Source: Alphaproteobacteria bacterium (GTDB lineage Bacteria > Pseudomonadota > Alphaproteobacteria > Sphingomonadales > Emcibacteraceae). Taken from it: a DNA stretch of 64,000 nt. Position numbers and translations under genes: made by a program. Below, piece after piece: positions 8,038 to 15,823 of the stretch. The notes under the pieces are model-generated. The model ran no database searches. It saw nothing but the letters and a program-made list of their open reading frames with translations, and had not been told where the DNA came from. Within the stretch, counting starts at the first letter, position 1; the number at the start of each line of letters is the position of its first letter. The stretch is taken from the NCBI GenBank assembly GCA_030428615.1, contig JAUIDN010000001.1, forward strand, positions 1 to 64,000. The letters run 5' to 3'.

Positions 8038-8961
8038 ATGAAGCCAATTGATTATACAGTAATGCCATGCTCATCCAGTGATGTGTTCGCGGCCAAGCTT
8101 CAGAAGCCAGCGGGCCTTGGCGACGATTGGCTGGAACCCACACAACGACATTATAATGTGGAAGAACATCGTGTTTGGGATCATTTATATAAGCGCCAGA
8201 TGGATATTCTTAAGGGCAGGGCGTGCGATCAGTTTTTCAGCGGACTAAAGCAACTTGATTTCGATGCCGGCGGTGTACCGGATTTTAATAAGAGCAATGA
8301 AATCTTAAAGTCTATCACCGGATGGACAATTGTTCCCGTCCCGATGCTTATCCCTGATCACGTTTTCTTCTATCATTTGGCCAACCGCCGTTTTCCGACG
8401 GGCAATTTTATCAGGAAACCCGATCAGCTTGATTATATAGAAGAGCCGGATGTGTTTCATGATGCATTTGGACATGTACCCTTATTGACGGATCCGGCCT
8501 TTGCCCACTATATGGAAGCCTATGGCAAGGCGGGATGGAAGGCCATCCAATATAATCATCTTAAAGCTTTAAGTGCACTATATTGGTATACGGTTGAATT
8601 CGGCCTTATCAATTCAGAAGCAGGACTTCGTATATACGGCGCCGGGATATTATCTTCTGCGGAAGAAAGCGTCTTTGCACTGGAAGCTAAGTCACCTAAT
8701 CGTATTCACCTGAATGTGGACCGTGTCATGCGCACGGATTATAAAATTGACGACCTTCAACAAAGTTATTTTGTGATAGACAGTTTTGAAGAACTTTTCA
8801 AACTAACTGAAGAACGCCCGTTCGATAATATTTATCAGAATATTGGCGCTTCTTTTCAATATGCACCATCCGCGACTTTAGACACCGATCACATATATAC
8901 GCGTGGCACACAGGAATACGCATTACGTGGTGGGCATGCATCAGACGCTAATCCCGTATAG
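8038..8961 (+). CDS. phhA: Phenylalanine 4-hydroxylase paralogue 2 (canonical)
   Basis: A 307-residue bacterial phenylalanine 4-monooxygenase converting phenylalanine to tyrosine with molecular oxygen and tetrahydropterin. The iron site is canonical: H141 and H146 in FHDAFGHVPLL, and E187 in YTVEFGLI. It is first in an operon with the reductase at 8979 (17-nt gap) and the carbinolamine dehydratase at 9665, so the enzyme and two likely pterin-recycling steps are co-expressed. Its promoter region carries the perfect palindrome at 7938. Two full-length hydroxylases in tandem suggest duplication followed by divergence; this copy keeps the standard motifs. Confidence 0.96.
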   Translation: MKPIDYTVMPCSSSDVFAAKLQKPAGLGDDWLEPTQRHYNVEEHRVWDHLYKRQMDILKGRACDQFFSGLKQLDFDAGGVPDFNKSNEILKSITGWTIVPVPMLIPDHVFFYHLANRRFPTGNFIRKPDQLDYIEEPDVFHDAFGHVPLLTDPAFAHYMEAYGKAGWKAIQYNHLKALSALYWYTVEFGLINSEAGLRIYGAGILSSAEESVFALEAKSPNRIHLNVDRVMRTDYKIDDLQQSYFVIDSFEELFKLTEERPFDNIYQNIGASFQYAPSATLDTDHIYTRGTQEYALRGGHASDANPV

Positions 8962-8978
8962 TAAGTAAAGGAAGTATC

Positions 8979-9659
8979 ATGAGTAAAAAAACAGTAATCA
9001 TTACCGGCGCCGATGGCAACCTTGGAACCGAAGCTATTAAGAAATTTATCGGGATGGGTGCCAATATTGTAGCCGCGTTTGGCGGTACGAAACCCATCGA
9101 TACTGATGAAAGTGTGCATTCGATTGAAAATTGCGATCTGACCAATCCTGATCATGCAAAAGCCATCATGAGCACTACATGTTGCAAATTTTCAGAACCG
9201 GATATCTTGATTAACATCGCTGGCGGGTTCGTCTGGAAAGAAATTAAAGATACAACAGTCGACGATTTTGATGCTCAATTTAATCTAAATTTTAAAACCA
9301 TGTATAATATGACCATGGCAGCACTTCCAAAGCTTGAAAAATCCGTTAATGCCAGAATAATCAATATTGGCGCCATGGGGGCTGTGCATGCAGGAACGGG
9401 GATGGCGGCTTATGCCATTTCTAAATCAGCCGTAATGCGTTTCACAGAGGCACTTGCCGCGGAAAGCGGAGATAACATGACCGTAAATGCCATATTGCCA
9501 TCTATTATCGATACGGCACAAAACCGTTCTGACATGCCGGACGCTGATTTTTCAAAATGGGTCACAACAACTGAACTTGTTGACCTGATGGTTTTTTTAT
9601 CGTCAGATGAAGCTTCTGGAATAAACGGCGCACTACTTCCTGCTGCCGGAAGGGTTTGA
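8979..9659 (+). CDS. Short-chain dehydrogenase/reductase, probable dihydropteridine reductase
   Basis: A 226-residue SDR with the cofactor motif TGADGNLG near the N-terminus, NIAGG in the middle, and catalytic YAISK preceded by a conserved INIGAMGAV segment. It is short for a classical SDR and resembles the eukaryotic quinonoid dihydropteridine reductase type in length. Its position between phenylalanine hydroxylase and pterin-4a-carbinolamine dehydratase makes NAD(P)H-dependent regeneration of tetrahydropterin the most likely role. That role rests mainly on context. A ribosome site (AAGGAAG) precedes ATG 8979. The next gene begins within a few bases of its stop, so translation is probably coupled. 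Confidence 0.85.
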   Translation: MSKKTVIITGADGNLGTEAIKKFIGMGANIVAAFGGTKPIDTDESVHSIENCDLTNPDHAKAIMSTTCCKFSEPDILINIAGGFVWKEIKDTTVDDFDAQFNLNFKTMYNMTMAALPKLEKSVNARIINIGAMGAVHAGTGMAAYAISKSAVMRFTEALAAESGDNMTVNAILPSIIDTAQNRSDMPDADFSKWVTTTELVDLMVFLSSDEASGINGALLPAAGRV

Positions 9660-9664
9660 GGAAA

Positions 9665-9946
9665 ATGTTTAAAAAAATGAAACTTGATGATCTACTGAAT
9701 AAACTTGATGGCTGGCAAGCGGTTGAGGGCAGGGAGGCCATATTCAAAAGCTTTTCATTCGACGACTTTGAAGCGGCATTCGCCGCGATGAGTAAAATCG
9801 CCGAAAAAGCTGAACAAATGAATCATCATCCGGAATGGTTTAATGTCTATAACCGTTTGAATGTAACACTTGCCACGCACGACGCAAATGGCGTTACCAG
9901 TTATGATCTGGAACTTGCAAAATTTATCGATGAAACCTGCTGTTAA
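9665..9946 (+). CDS. phhB: Pterin-4a-carbinolamine dehydratase
   Basis: A 93-residue cytosolic enzyme that dehydrates the 4a-hydroxytetrahydropterin released by aromatic amino acid hydroxylases. The family signature is visible: EKAEQMNHHPEWFNVYNRL with the catalytic histidine pair, then VTLATHDANGVTSYDLELA. ATG 9665 is preferred because GAGG lies just before it; a TTG at 9656, overlapping the preceding stop, would add three residues. It is third in the hydroxylase-reductase-dehydratase operon, and its stop overlaps that of the convergent sugar dehydrogenase gene by 4 nt. Confidence 0.95.
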   Translation: MFKKMKLDDLLNKLDGWQAVEGREAIFKSFSFDDFEAAFAAMSKIAEKAEQMNHHPEWFNVYNRLNVTLATHDANGVTSYDLELAKFIDETCC

Positions 9947-11214
9947 TTCTGCTTTGGTGTTAGTTTGATAAGCTGACCATTTTCCCGGCTGTCCGTTACA
10001 ATGTAAATTGCGCCGTCAGCACCTTGTTTTGCTGTTCGTGGTCGTTCACCAAAATGTTCAATCAATCGTTCCTCTGCAGTGACATGATTTCCCGATAGCA
10101 CCAGTCTTGCCAGATGGCGCCCTTTAAGCGACGTCGCAAATGCATTTCCTTTCCAGGCAGGAAATAAATCACCCGTATAGAACATAATTGAAGACGGGGC
10201 GATATTCGGGTTCCAGAAATATAATGGTTGCTCGTATCCGGCCTTGGCGCTCAAACCTTCACCAATTGGTTGACCTTCATCACCATATTCCCGACCATAT
10301 GTAATAATTGGCCACCCATAATTTGCGCCTGGTTTCATAACATTAACTTCATCACCCCCCTGAGGACCGTGTTCAATGGTCCAGATTTCGCCAGTTTCCG
10401 GATTTAGCGCGGTGCCGGAGGGATCACGGAAACCGAGCGCAAATATCGCATCATGGACGCTGTCATTACCAACAAACGGGTTGTCATCCGGGATTGATCC
10501 GTCCTCATTAAGCCGAAGCATTTTTGATCCCAGTTTTGTTGGATCCTGCGCTTCGTCTGTCCCCCAGGTTGTCACCCAGATTTTCCCATCGGCCCCAAAG
10601 GCCATTCGCCGAGCGCCCACTTCAAATATGTTTTCAAAATTTTCGATACTCATTTCATCATCGGAAAGTCGCCCACGGCCAATATAACGTCGATCAAACG
10701 GATTATTTTCCTTATATTGTTCATTTTTTAACTTCCATTCTTCATGAAGAGCGGTTGTTGCGTCATAAGCCGCCCCCCATTCTGCCGTTGTTTGATGAAT
10801 ACCGTTACCTTCTTCCCCGTCTGGTGGGCCAAAGTAACTGAAATATACAAGCCTGTTGTTTTTGAAGTCTGGATGCAAAATCACATCCATCAGCCCCATA
10901 TACCAATATCCACGCACCGGAGGAAGGCCGGTAAGATTATGATGCACAGTTCCATTGGCTTCAACCAGACTTAATCTGCCTGTCATTTCCGTCATCAGTA
11001 AATTGCCATTCGGCAATGGCGTAATCCCCCAAGGTAAAAACAGATCGTTCGTGATAACGGTAATATCTATCGGTGGACTTTGGTCCGCTAGCGGCGCTCT
11101 GGTCTGTCCGGAAAACGCGGGGGTTGGGGGCTCATGCCCGGGAAATACCTGTTGCGCATTCGCAGATGACCAAATGATGATCGACAATGAAAATGCTATA
11201 ATGCTGAATTTCAT
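9943..11214 (-). CDS. Secreted PQQ-dependent sugar (aldose/sorbosone) dehydrogenase
   Basis: A 423-residue protein with a clear signal peptide (MKFSIIAFSLSIIIWSSANA-Q), then a six-bladed beta-propeller of the soluble glucose/sorbosone dehydrogenase family. Motifs include LPWGITPLPNGNLLMTEMTG, RRMAFGADGKIWVT, GFRDPSGTALNPETGEIW, EHGPQGGDEVNVMKPGANYGWP and GADGAIYIVTDS. Such proteins (for example Escherichia coli YliI) oxidise aldoses in the periplasm using PQQ. No PQQ synthesis gene is in the window, so cofactor supply is unknown. A ribosome site (AGAGGG) precedes ATG 11214. It is divergent from an aldo/keto reductase across about 150 bp. Confidence 0.92.
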   Translation of the reverse strand: MKFSIIAFSLSIIIWSSANAQQVFPGHEPPTPAFSGQTRAPLADQSPPIDITVITNDLFLPWGITPLPNGNLLMTEMTGRLSLVEANGTVHHNLTGLPPVRGYWYMGLMDVILHPDFKNNRLVYFSYFGPPDGEEGNGIHQTTAEWGAAYDATTALHEEWKLKNEQYKENNPFDRRYIGRGRLSDDEMSIENFENIFEVGARRMAFGADGKIWVTTWGTDEAQDPTKLGSKMLRLNEDGSIPDDNPFVGNDSVHDAIFALGFRDPSGTALNPETGEIWTIEHGPQGGDEVNVMKPGANYGWPIITYGREYGDEGQPIGEGLSAKAGYEQPLYFWNPNIAPSSIMFYTGDLFPAWKGNAFATSLKGRHLARLVLSGNHVTAEERLIEHFGERPRTAKQGADGAIYIVTDSRENGQLIKLTPKQN

Positions 11215-11362
11215 GATACCCTCTTCTGCTATTTGAATTTAGCATAACTGACAGCATTTCCGGCGACAAGTCACAATAATGTTATGCTTCAGGCCATTAA
11301 TTACTTTATCCTATTGCGATATTTATTATACTGACGCAAATCTAGATCTTAAAGAGGATAGA

Positions 11363-12358
11363 ATGCGATATAAAAGAGTTGGAAATACAGGGATCAAGGT
11401 ATCATCATTATGCCTTGGAACCATGACATTCGGGGATGGTGCCGATGAGGCGGAATCGGCGAAAATTTATAATGCAGCGCGTAACAAGGGGATTAACTTT
11501 TTTGATTGTGCAAACCTATATGCGGGAGGCGATTCAGAAAAAATTCTTGGCGAACTAATCCGTAATCACCGCGAAGAAGTGATTATTTCTTCCAAAGCCT
11601 ATTATCCGGTCGACAGTTATGCGGGGGGTGGAGCGATAACCTGGGGGCGCGGACTTAATCGCACACATATACGCCACGCAATTGACGACAGTTTAAAGCG
11701 ATTAGGTACCGACTATATCGATATATATTATATGCACCATTTTGATGATGACTGTAGCATCGAAGAAAGCCTGGATGTTTATAACGATCTCGTCCATGAA
11801 GGGAAGATTAATTATATTGGATTAAGCAATTTTGCCGCCTGGCAATATATGAAAGCGGTCAGCGTCGCCAGACAAAAAAATTATGCGCCCATAGCCTGCA
11901 TTCAACCGATGTACAGTCTCCTGAAACGGCAGTGTGAGAGCGAAATTTTACCAATGGCAAAAAGTGAAGGTCTGGGTGTTTTCTCATATAGTCCACTTGG
12001 CGGTGGCGTTCTTACGGGCAAATACCTGAAAAAGGGCAAAAACGCGCAAGACGGACGCCTATACAAAATGGATATGTACAAACAGCGTTACAAAGACAAG
12101 AAACACACTGAAATTGCAAAGAAATTTACCGACTATGCCGCAAAGAAGGGGGTGAACCCCATCAGCCTCGCCGTTGCATGGGTGGAAAGCCACAGCGCAA
12201 TTACTGCCCCGATCATTGGTGGCAGATCGCTTGAACAAATCAAACCATCACTCGATGCCGCAGATATTGAAATGAGTGAAGGAATGCGCGCAGATCTTTC
12301 AAACCTGACTATAGCGCCTGAGCCGGCGACAGACCGTTCTGAAGAAGCGATATCATAA
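11363..12358 (+). CDS. Aldo/keto reductase
   Basis: A 331-residue cytosolic NADP(H)-dependent (beta/alpha)8-barrel reductase. The start MRYKRVGNTGIKVS is typical, and ATG 11363 has AAAGAGG upstream; the frame is open upstream to 11279 but those residues do not fit the family. The tetrad is visible as D and Y in FFDCANLYAGG, K in ISSKAYY, and H in YYMHHFDDD. The C-terminal cofactor-binding segment contains APIIGGRSLEQ. It resembles the YghZ/Kv-beta-like aldo/keto reductase group. The substrate cannot be inferred; neighbours are unrelated housekeeping genes. Confidence 0.93.
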   Translation: MRYKRVGNTGIKVSSLCLGTMTFGDGADEAESAKIYNAARNKGINFFDCANLYAGGDSEKILGELIRNHREEVIISSKAYYPVDSYAGGGAITWGRGLNRTHIRHAIDDSLKRLGTDYIDIYYMHHFDDDCSIEESLDVYNDLVHEGKINYIGLSNFAAWQYMKAVSVARQKNYAPIACIQPMYSLLKRQCESEILPMAKSEGLGVFSYSPLGGGVLTGKYLKKGKNAQDGRLYKMDMYKQRYKDKKHTEIAKKFTDYAAKKGVNPISLAVAWVESHSAITAPIIGGRSLEQIKPSLDAADIEMSEGMRADLSNLTIAPEPATDRSEEAIS

Positions 12359-12455
12359 AAGCGCAATAAAAAATGAATATAGTATGGGGCGATGGTTGTA
12401 ATGATTTTTCATTCGTATTATATAATGAAGCATTAAAAATTATGGGAAAACCTTG

Positions 12456-13127
12456 ATGAACATGACAAATGATATGAACGAATTTGCTGAACTTCGTCGG
12501 CACATGATTGACGGTCAACTTCTGCCAAACGACGTGACAGATCAAAATGTGATTGATGCCATTGAGCAGGTAAACCGGGAAAGGTTTGTCCCCGATGAAC
12601 GTAAAGGTGTCGCCTATATCGACAAAAGTATAAAGGTTGCGGAGGGGCGCTACATGATGGAGCCTCTTACTTTTGCCAAGCTTCTGAGCGCCGCAGACAT
12701 TAAACCGGACGAACTGGTTCTTGATGTGGCGGCGGCAACCGGATATTCATCCGCCGTATTCAGCAAACTTGTTGACGCTGTTGTTGCGATCGAAGAAGAC
12801 CCCGCGCTCGCAGAAATTGCGACTGCTAATTTAGCTGATCAAGAATGCGATAATGTTGCTGTCGTAAACGCTTCGCATAAGGATGGACTAGCAAATCAGG
12901 GGCCATATGATCTTATTTTTATCAATGGCATGGTCGATGAAATACCCAAAATCCTTTTAGAACAACTTAAAAATAATGGACGGCTTCTTTGTGTTTTAAA
13001 CCAGGACGGTTTTGGCCGTGCGGCCTTAATAACATATAATGACAAAATCATGGGGGTGAGAATATTGTTTGATGCTTCTGCTCCAAAACTGGCTGGATTT
13101 GAGAAAGTTAAGAAATTCGAATTTTGA
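12456..13127 (+). CDS. pcm: Protein-L-isoaspartate O-methyltransferase family protein
   Basis: A 223-residue SAM-dependent methyltransferase that repairs isoaspartyl residues in aged proteins, or a close homologue. It shows the family's N-terminal MIDGQLLPNDVTD segment, ERFVP, and the SAM-binding motif VLDVAAATGYSSAVFSKL. It belongs to the alphaproteobacterial subgroup found immediately before tolC, in which the usual GTG of motif I is altered (here AAATGYSS). Adjacent possible starts TTG 12453 and ATG 12456 differ by one residue; ATG is taken. Confidence 0.9.
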   Translation: MNMTNDMNEFAELRRHMIDGQLLPNDVTDQNVIDAIEQVNRERFVPDERKGVAYIDKSIKVAEGRYMMEPLTFAKLLSAADIKPDELVLDVAAATGYSSAVFSKLVDAVVAIEEDPALAEIATANLADQECDNVAVVNASHKDGLANQGPYDLIFINGMVDEIPKILLEQLKNNGRLLCVLNQDGFGRAALITYNDKIMGVRILFDASAPKLAGFEKVKKFEF

Positions 13128-13479
13128 TAGCGTGAAATAATTGGGTAGTTGTTCGTTATTGTACATATTGTCCGATAATGAACATTTGTAATCGTTCGAA
13201 AACGGACACACGTCCACTAAGTAATTGAAAAGTATATAAATTATTTTTGGCATATTTTTTGCTAATGTTATATCAAAACCGACGTTACGAATTTTAATAA
13301 CAAGGAAATATTCAATTATCACCATGTTATCGCAATTATAAGCAATTTTATCTCATATGGTTAACTTGATGTTGACAGTGGTAACATTTTAAGGCAAATT
13401 CTCAAAAATTAAGAAATTATAAGGCTTTTTACCGTATTGAGTATCTAAAAAAAGACATAATAAACCTAAGGTATTAGAA
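13128..13479. promoter_or_regulatory. tolC upstream region with an imperfect dyad
   Basis: 352 bp without a gene. An imperfect 11-bp inverted repeat (13151-13161 GTTCGTTATTG and 13173-13183 CGATAATGAAC, 9 of 11 matching, 11-nt spacer) looks like an operator. TTGACA at 13372 is a possible -35 box, without a convincing -10 partner. The rest is AT-rich and otherwise unremarkable. Confidence 0.4.
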
Positions 13480-14853
13480 ATGACTAGAGGCATAAAAAAA
13501 CCTATTCTTGCAACAGCCGCAATTCTCGCAGCATTGATGAGCACGACAACCGTCGCTAATGCGGATAACCTGATCGAAGCGCTCACAACGGCCTATTTAA
13601 ATAACCCGACACTTGAAGCAGCGAGGGCAAACCAACGTGCAACTGACGAAACCGTCAATCAGGCAAAATCCGGCTGGCGTCCTACCATAGAAGGAACTGG
13701 ATCAATCGCCAGAACAGACAGTAGTAGAACAGGGGTGGGTTTTCTACCATCTCAGCAAATAACAAAACCAAAGTCACTTGGCATTTCGATCACACAGCCA
13801 GTATTCAGAAGCTTCCAAACAGTCAATGGTGCCAAGGAAGCAAGAAAAAACGCTGAAGCGGGCCGTGCACAGCTTATGAATACAGAACAACAAATATTTA
13901 TCTCTGCTGTTTCAGCATATTCCGATGTCATTCGCGATGAAACAGTTCTAGAATCCACAACGAATAATGTTGTCGCTTTGCAGCGCCAGTTACAGGCGAG
14001 CGAGGACCGTTTTGAAGTGGGAGAAATCACACGTACTGACGTTGCTCAATCCCGTGCGCGTCTTTCTCGGGCGCAGTCCGAAAAAATTAACGCCGAAGCA
14101 ATCCTGACCGCGAGCCGCGCCGCTTATCGGCGCGTTGTCGGTAATGAACCGGGAACCTTGGAACGTGATATTGAGCTTCCACCACTTCCTGCATCTGAAG
14201 AAGCAGCCTATGAAATGGCATCAAGAAATCATCCTGTCATAGTTGCGGCCCAAGCATCTGAAAAGGCAGCAGACTACGCTGTTAAAAAACAATATGGTGG
14301 CCTTGGTCCACAGGTTAGTGTTGGTGCCAGTTACACAAAAAGCTGGGATGGATTTATTGCCGGTGACACGTCAACAGCTAAAACAATACAGGCGAATATA
14401 CGCGTTCCAATTTATCAGGCGGGCGTACAGGCCTCTGTCGTTCGTCAGGCGAAGCAACGCAGAAGCCAGTTCCGCATGGAAGCATTAGCCGCCGAACGTC
14501 AGGTCCAGGAACTGGTCCGCAATGCATGGGAAAGCTACCGCGAGGCATCAGCACGTATAACGTCTACACTTTCTCAATTGGAAGCAAATGAGATCGCCCT
14601 TGAAGGAGTTCGTCAGGAAGCTGATGTCGGATCCCGGACAATTCTTGACGTACTTGACGCCGAACAAGAATTACTCGATGCGCGCGTAAACAATGCCCGT
14701 GCTGTCCGTGATAGAACGGTTGCCGCATTTAATTTGCTTGCTACTGTAGGGCAATTGACTGCGGAAGGACTTGGCCTTGACGTAACAGTCTATGACGCGG
14801 CGGCACATAGCGACGATGTAGAAGACAAATTCTACGGGTTTGGTGTTGAATAG
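13480..14853 (+). CDS. tolC: TolC-family outer membrane channel protein
   Basis: A 457-residue type I secretion/efflux outer membrane protein with a signal peptide (cut near VANA-DN). Two tandem OEP repeats are visible: residues about 30-230 with DNLIEALTTAYLNNPTLEAARA, and about 250-440 with RTILDVLDAEQELLDARVNNARA. The length is typical. It forms a trimeric barrel plus alpha-helical periplasmic tunnel used by type I secretion and RND pumps; no partner membrane-fusion or inner membrane gene is adjacent. The pcm-tolC-popZ-valS order is commonly seen in alphaproteobacteria. A strong terminator follows at 14901. Confidence 0.95.
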   Translation: MTRGIKKPILATAAILAALMSTTTVANADNLIEALTTAYLNNPTLEAARANQRATDETVNQAKSGWRPTIEGTGSIARTDSSRTGVGFLPSQQITKPKSLGISITQPVFRSFQTVNGAKEARKNAEAGRAQLMNTEQQIFISAVSAYSDVIRDETVLESTTNNVVALQRQLQASEDRFEVGEITRTDVAQSRARLSRAQSEKINAEAILTASRAAYRRVVGNEPGTLERDIELPPLPASEEAAYEMASRNHPVIVAAQASEKAADYAVKKQYGGLGPQVSVGASYTKSWDGFIAGDTSTAKTIQANIRVPIYQAGVQASVVRQAKQRRSQFRMEALAAERQVQELVRNAWESYREASARITSTLSQLEANEIALEGVRQEADVGSRTILDVLDAEQELLDARVNNARAVRDRTVAAFNLLATVGQLTAEGLGLDVTVYDAAAHSDDVEDKFYGFGVE

Positions 14854-14900
14854 ACAGATTTTAAATCTGTAATTTGCGATATCTTAAAATTTTGTTAAAT

Positions 14901-14940
14901 AATACGGCACTATATTCTTATAGTGCCGTATTATTTTTAT
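14901..14940 (+). terminator. Strong rho-independent terminator after tolC
   Basis: A perfect 14-bp stem, AATACGGCACTATA (14901-14914) with TATAGTGCCGTATT (14919-14932), has a TTCT loop and is followed by ATTTTTAT. A shorter perfect hairpin (ACAGATTT-T-AAATCTGT) sits directly after the tolC stop. Confidence 0.9.
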
Positions 14941-15076
14941 AAAATATGTTAAAAAGCATTGATAATCTTCTGAAATTAAATAAAAATATTATGGTTAACA
15001 ATTATGGTTAAAACGGATATAACTTTTTATGCGATTTTGACGAGCGAAATATAGATTTTAAAATGGGAATACAGGG

Positions 15077-15712
15077 ATGAGCGAGCCGGAAAAAGAAGAA
15101 GAACCCAGCATGGAGGAAATCCTCGCATCTATTCGCCGTATTATTTCTGAGGATGATGAGGAAAAACCCGAGGCGGAAGCCGCAGCTGAACCGGCACCGG
15201 AACCAGAAGCTGCTTCGGAACCTGAGCCAGAACCAGAACCTGAACCCGAACCTGCAGAAGAAGAGGAAGTTTTGGAATTAACTGAAGACGATCTGGAGGA
15301 AGCCTCACAGGACGACATAGACAACATGTTCGACAGTGTGGAGGCCGAGGAAACAGAAGATGACGAATTGGTCTTGGAAGATGAACCAGAAGAAGAGCCC
15401 GAAGAAGAACCGGAAGTCGCCGAAGAGTCCGACATCGCGGCCTCCGGTGTTGATATTGATGACGTAGACCCTGCCAGCCCGGACGAAGCTCTGGTCTCGC
15501 AGGAAGTTGCGGAAGGTATTCAGGGACAGTTTGATGCGCTTTCAGCACTACTCACAAGCGGTTATCAGGGGTCTGGAAACACCCTCGAAGACCTTGTGCG
15601 CGAACTTTTGCGTCCCATGCTGAAACAATGGCTTGAAGAAAATCTTCCCGGAATTGCCGAAAGGATGGTTGCCAAGGAAATGGCCAGGCTCGCAAGAACT
15701 AAAAAGCCTTAA
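15077..15712 (+). CDS. popZ: PopZ family polar organising protein (DUF2497)
   Basis: A 211-residue protein with the family's three parts. The N-terminal helix contains EPSMEEILASIRRIISED and binds client proteins. The middle, residues about 30-125, is very acidic and low in complexity, rich in Glu, Pro, Asp and Ala with EPEPEPEP runs. The C-terminal oligomerisation region contains LEDLVRELLRPMLKQWLEE and ERMVAKEMARL. In Caulobacter PopZ forms a polar matrix that anchors the chromosome origin and ParB and recruits cell-cycle regulators. Location just before valS is typical of alphaproteobacteria and is a main support for the taxonomic assignment. Confidence 0.93.
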   Translation: MSEPEKEEEPSMEEILASIRRIISEDDEEKPEAEAAAEPAPEPEAASEPEPEPEPEPEPAEEEEVLELTEDDLEEASQDDIDNMFDSVEAEETEDDELVLEDEPEEEPEEEPEVAEESDIAASGVDIDDVDPASPDEALVSQEVAEGIQGQFDALSALLTSGYQGSGNTLEDLVRELLRPMLKQWLEENLPGIAERMVAKEMARLARTKKP

Positions 15713-15741
15713 TGGATTAAAAAACAATAGATTTTGGAAGA

Positions 15742-15805
15742 CAAAATATAAAAGACGCTATATTTTGAAACAGAAGAGCCAGAATTGCGGTTCTTCTGTT
15801 TTTAT
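15742..15805 (+). terminator. Tandem hairpins between popZ and valS, terminator or valS attenuator
   Basis: Hairpin 1 has a perfect 9-bp stem, CAAAATATA (15742-15750) with TATATTTTG (15759-15767). Hairpin 2 pairs AACAGAAGAGCC (15769-15780) with GGTTCTTCTGTT (15789-15800), with one G-T pair, followed by TTTTAT. Hairpin 2 has the form of an intrinsic terminator for popZ. It ends only about 20 nt before the valS start codon, so any valS promoter is probably upstream of it, making it part of the valS leader. Confidence 0.7.
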
Positions 15806-15823
15806 ATGGAAAAAGAATAAAAA

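Noticed and set aside
15209-15260. Short repeat array in popZ
   Set aside because: The GAA/CCA-rich repeats encode the acidic Pro-Glu linker of PopZ and need no other explanation.
15141-15548. Long frames opposite popZ (about 125-135 codons, Ser- or Leu/Pro-rich)
   Set aside because: They are mirror images of the low-complexity acidic region of popZ and have no ribosome site or family match.
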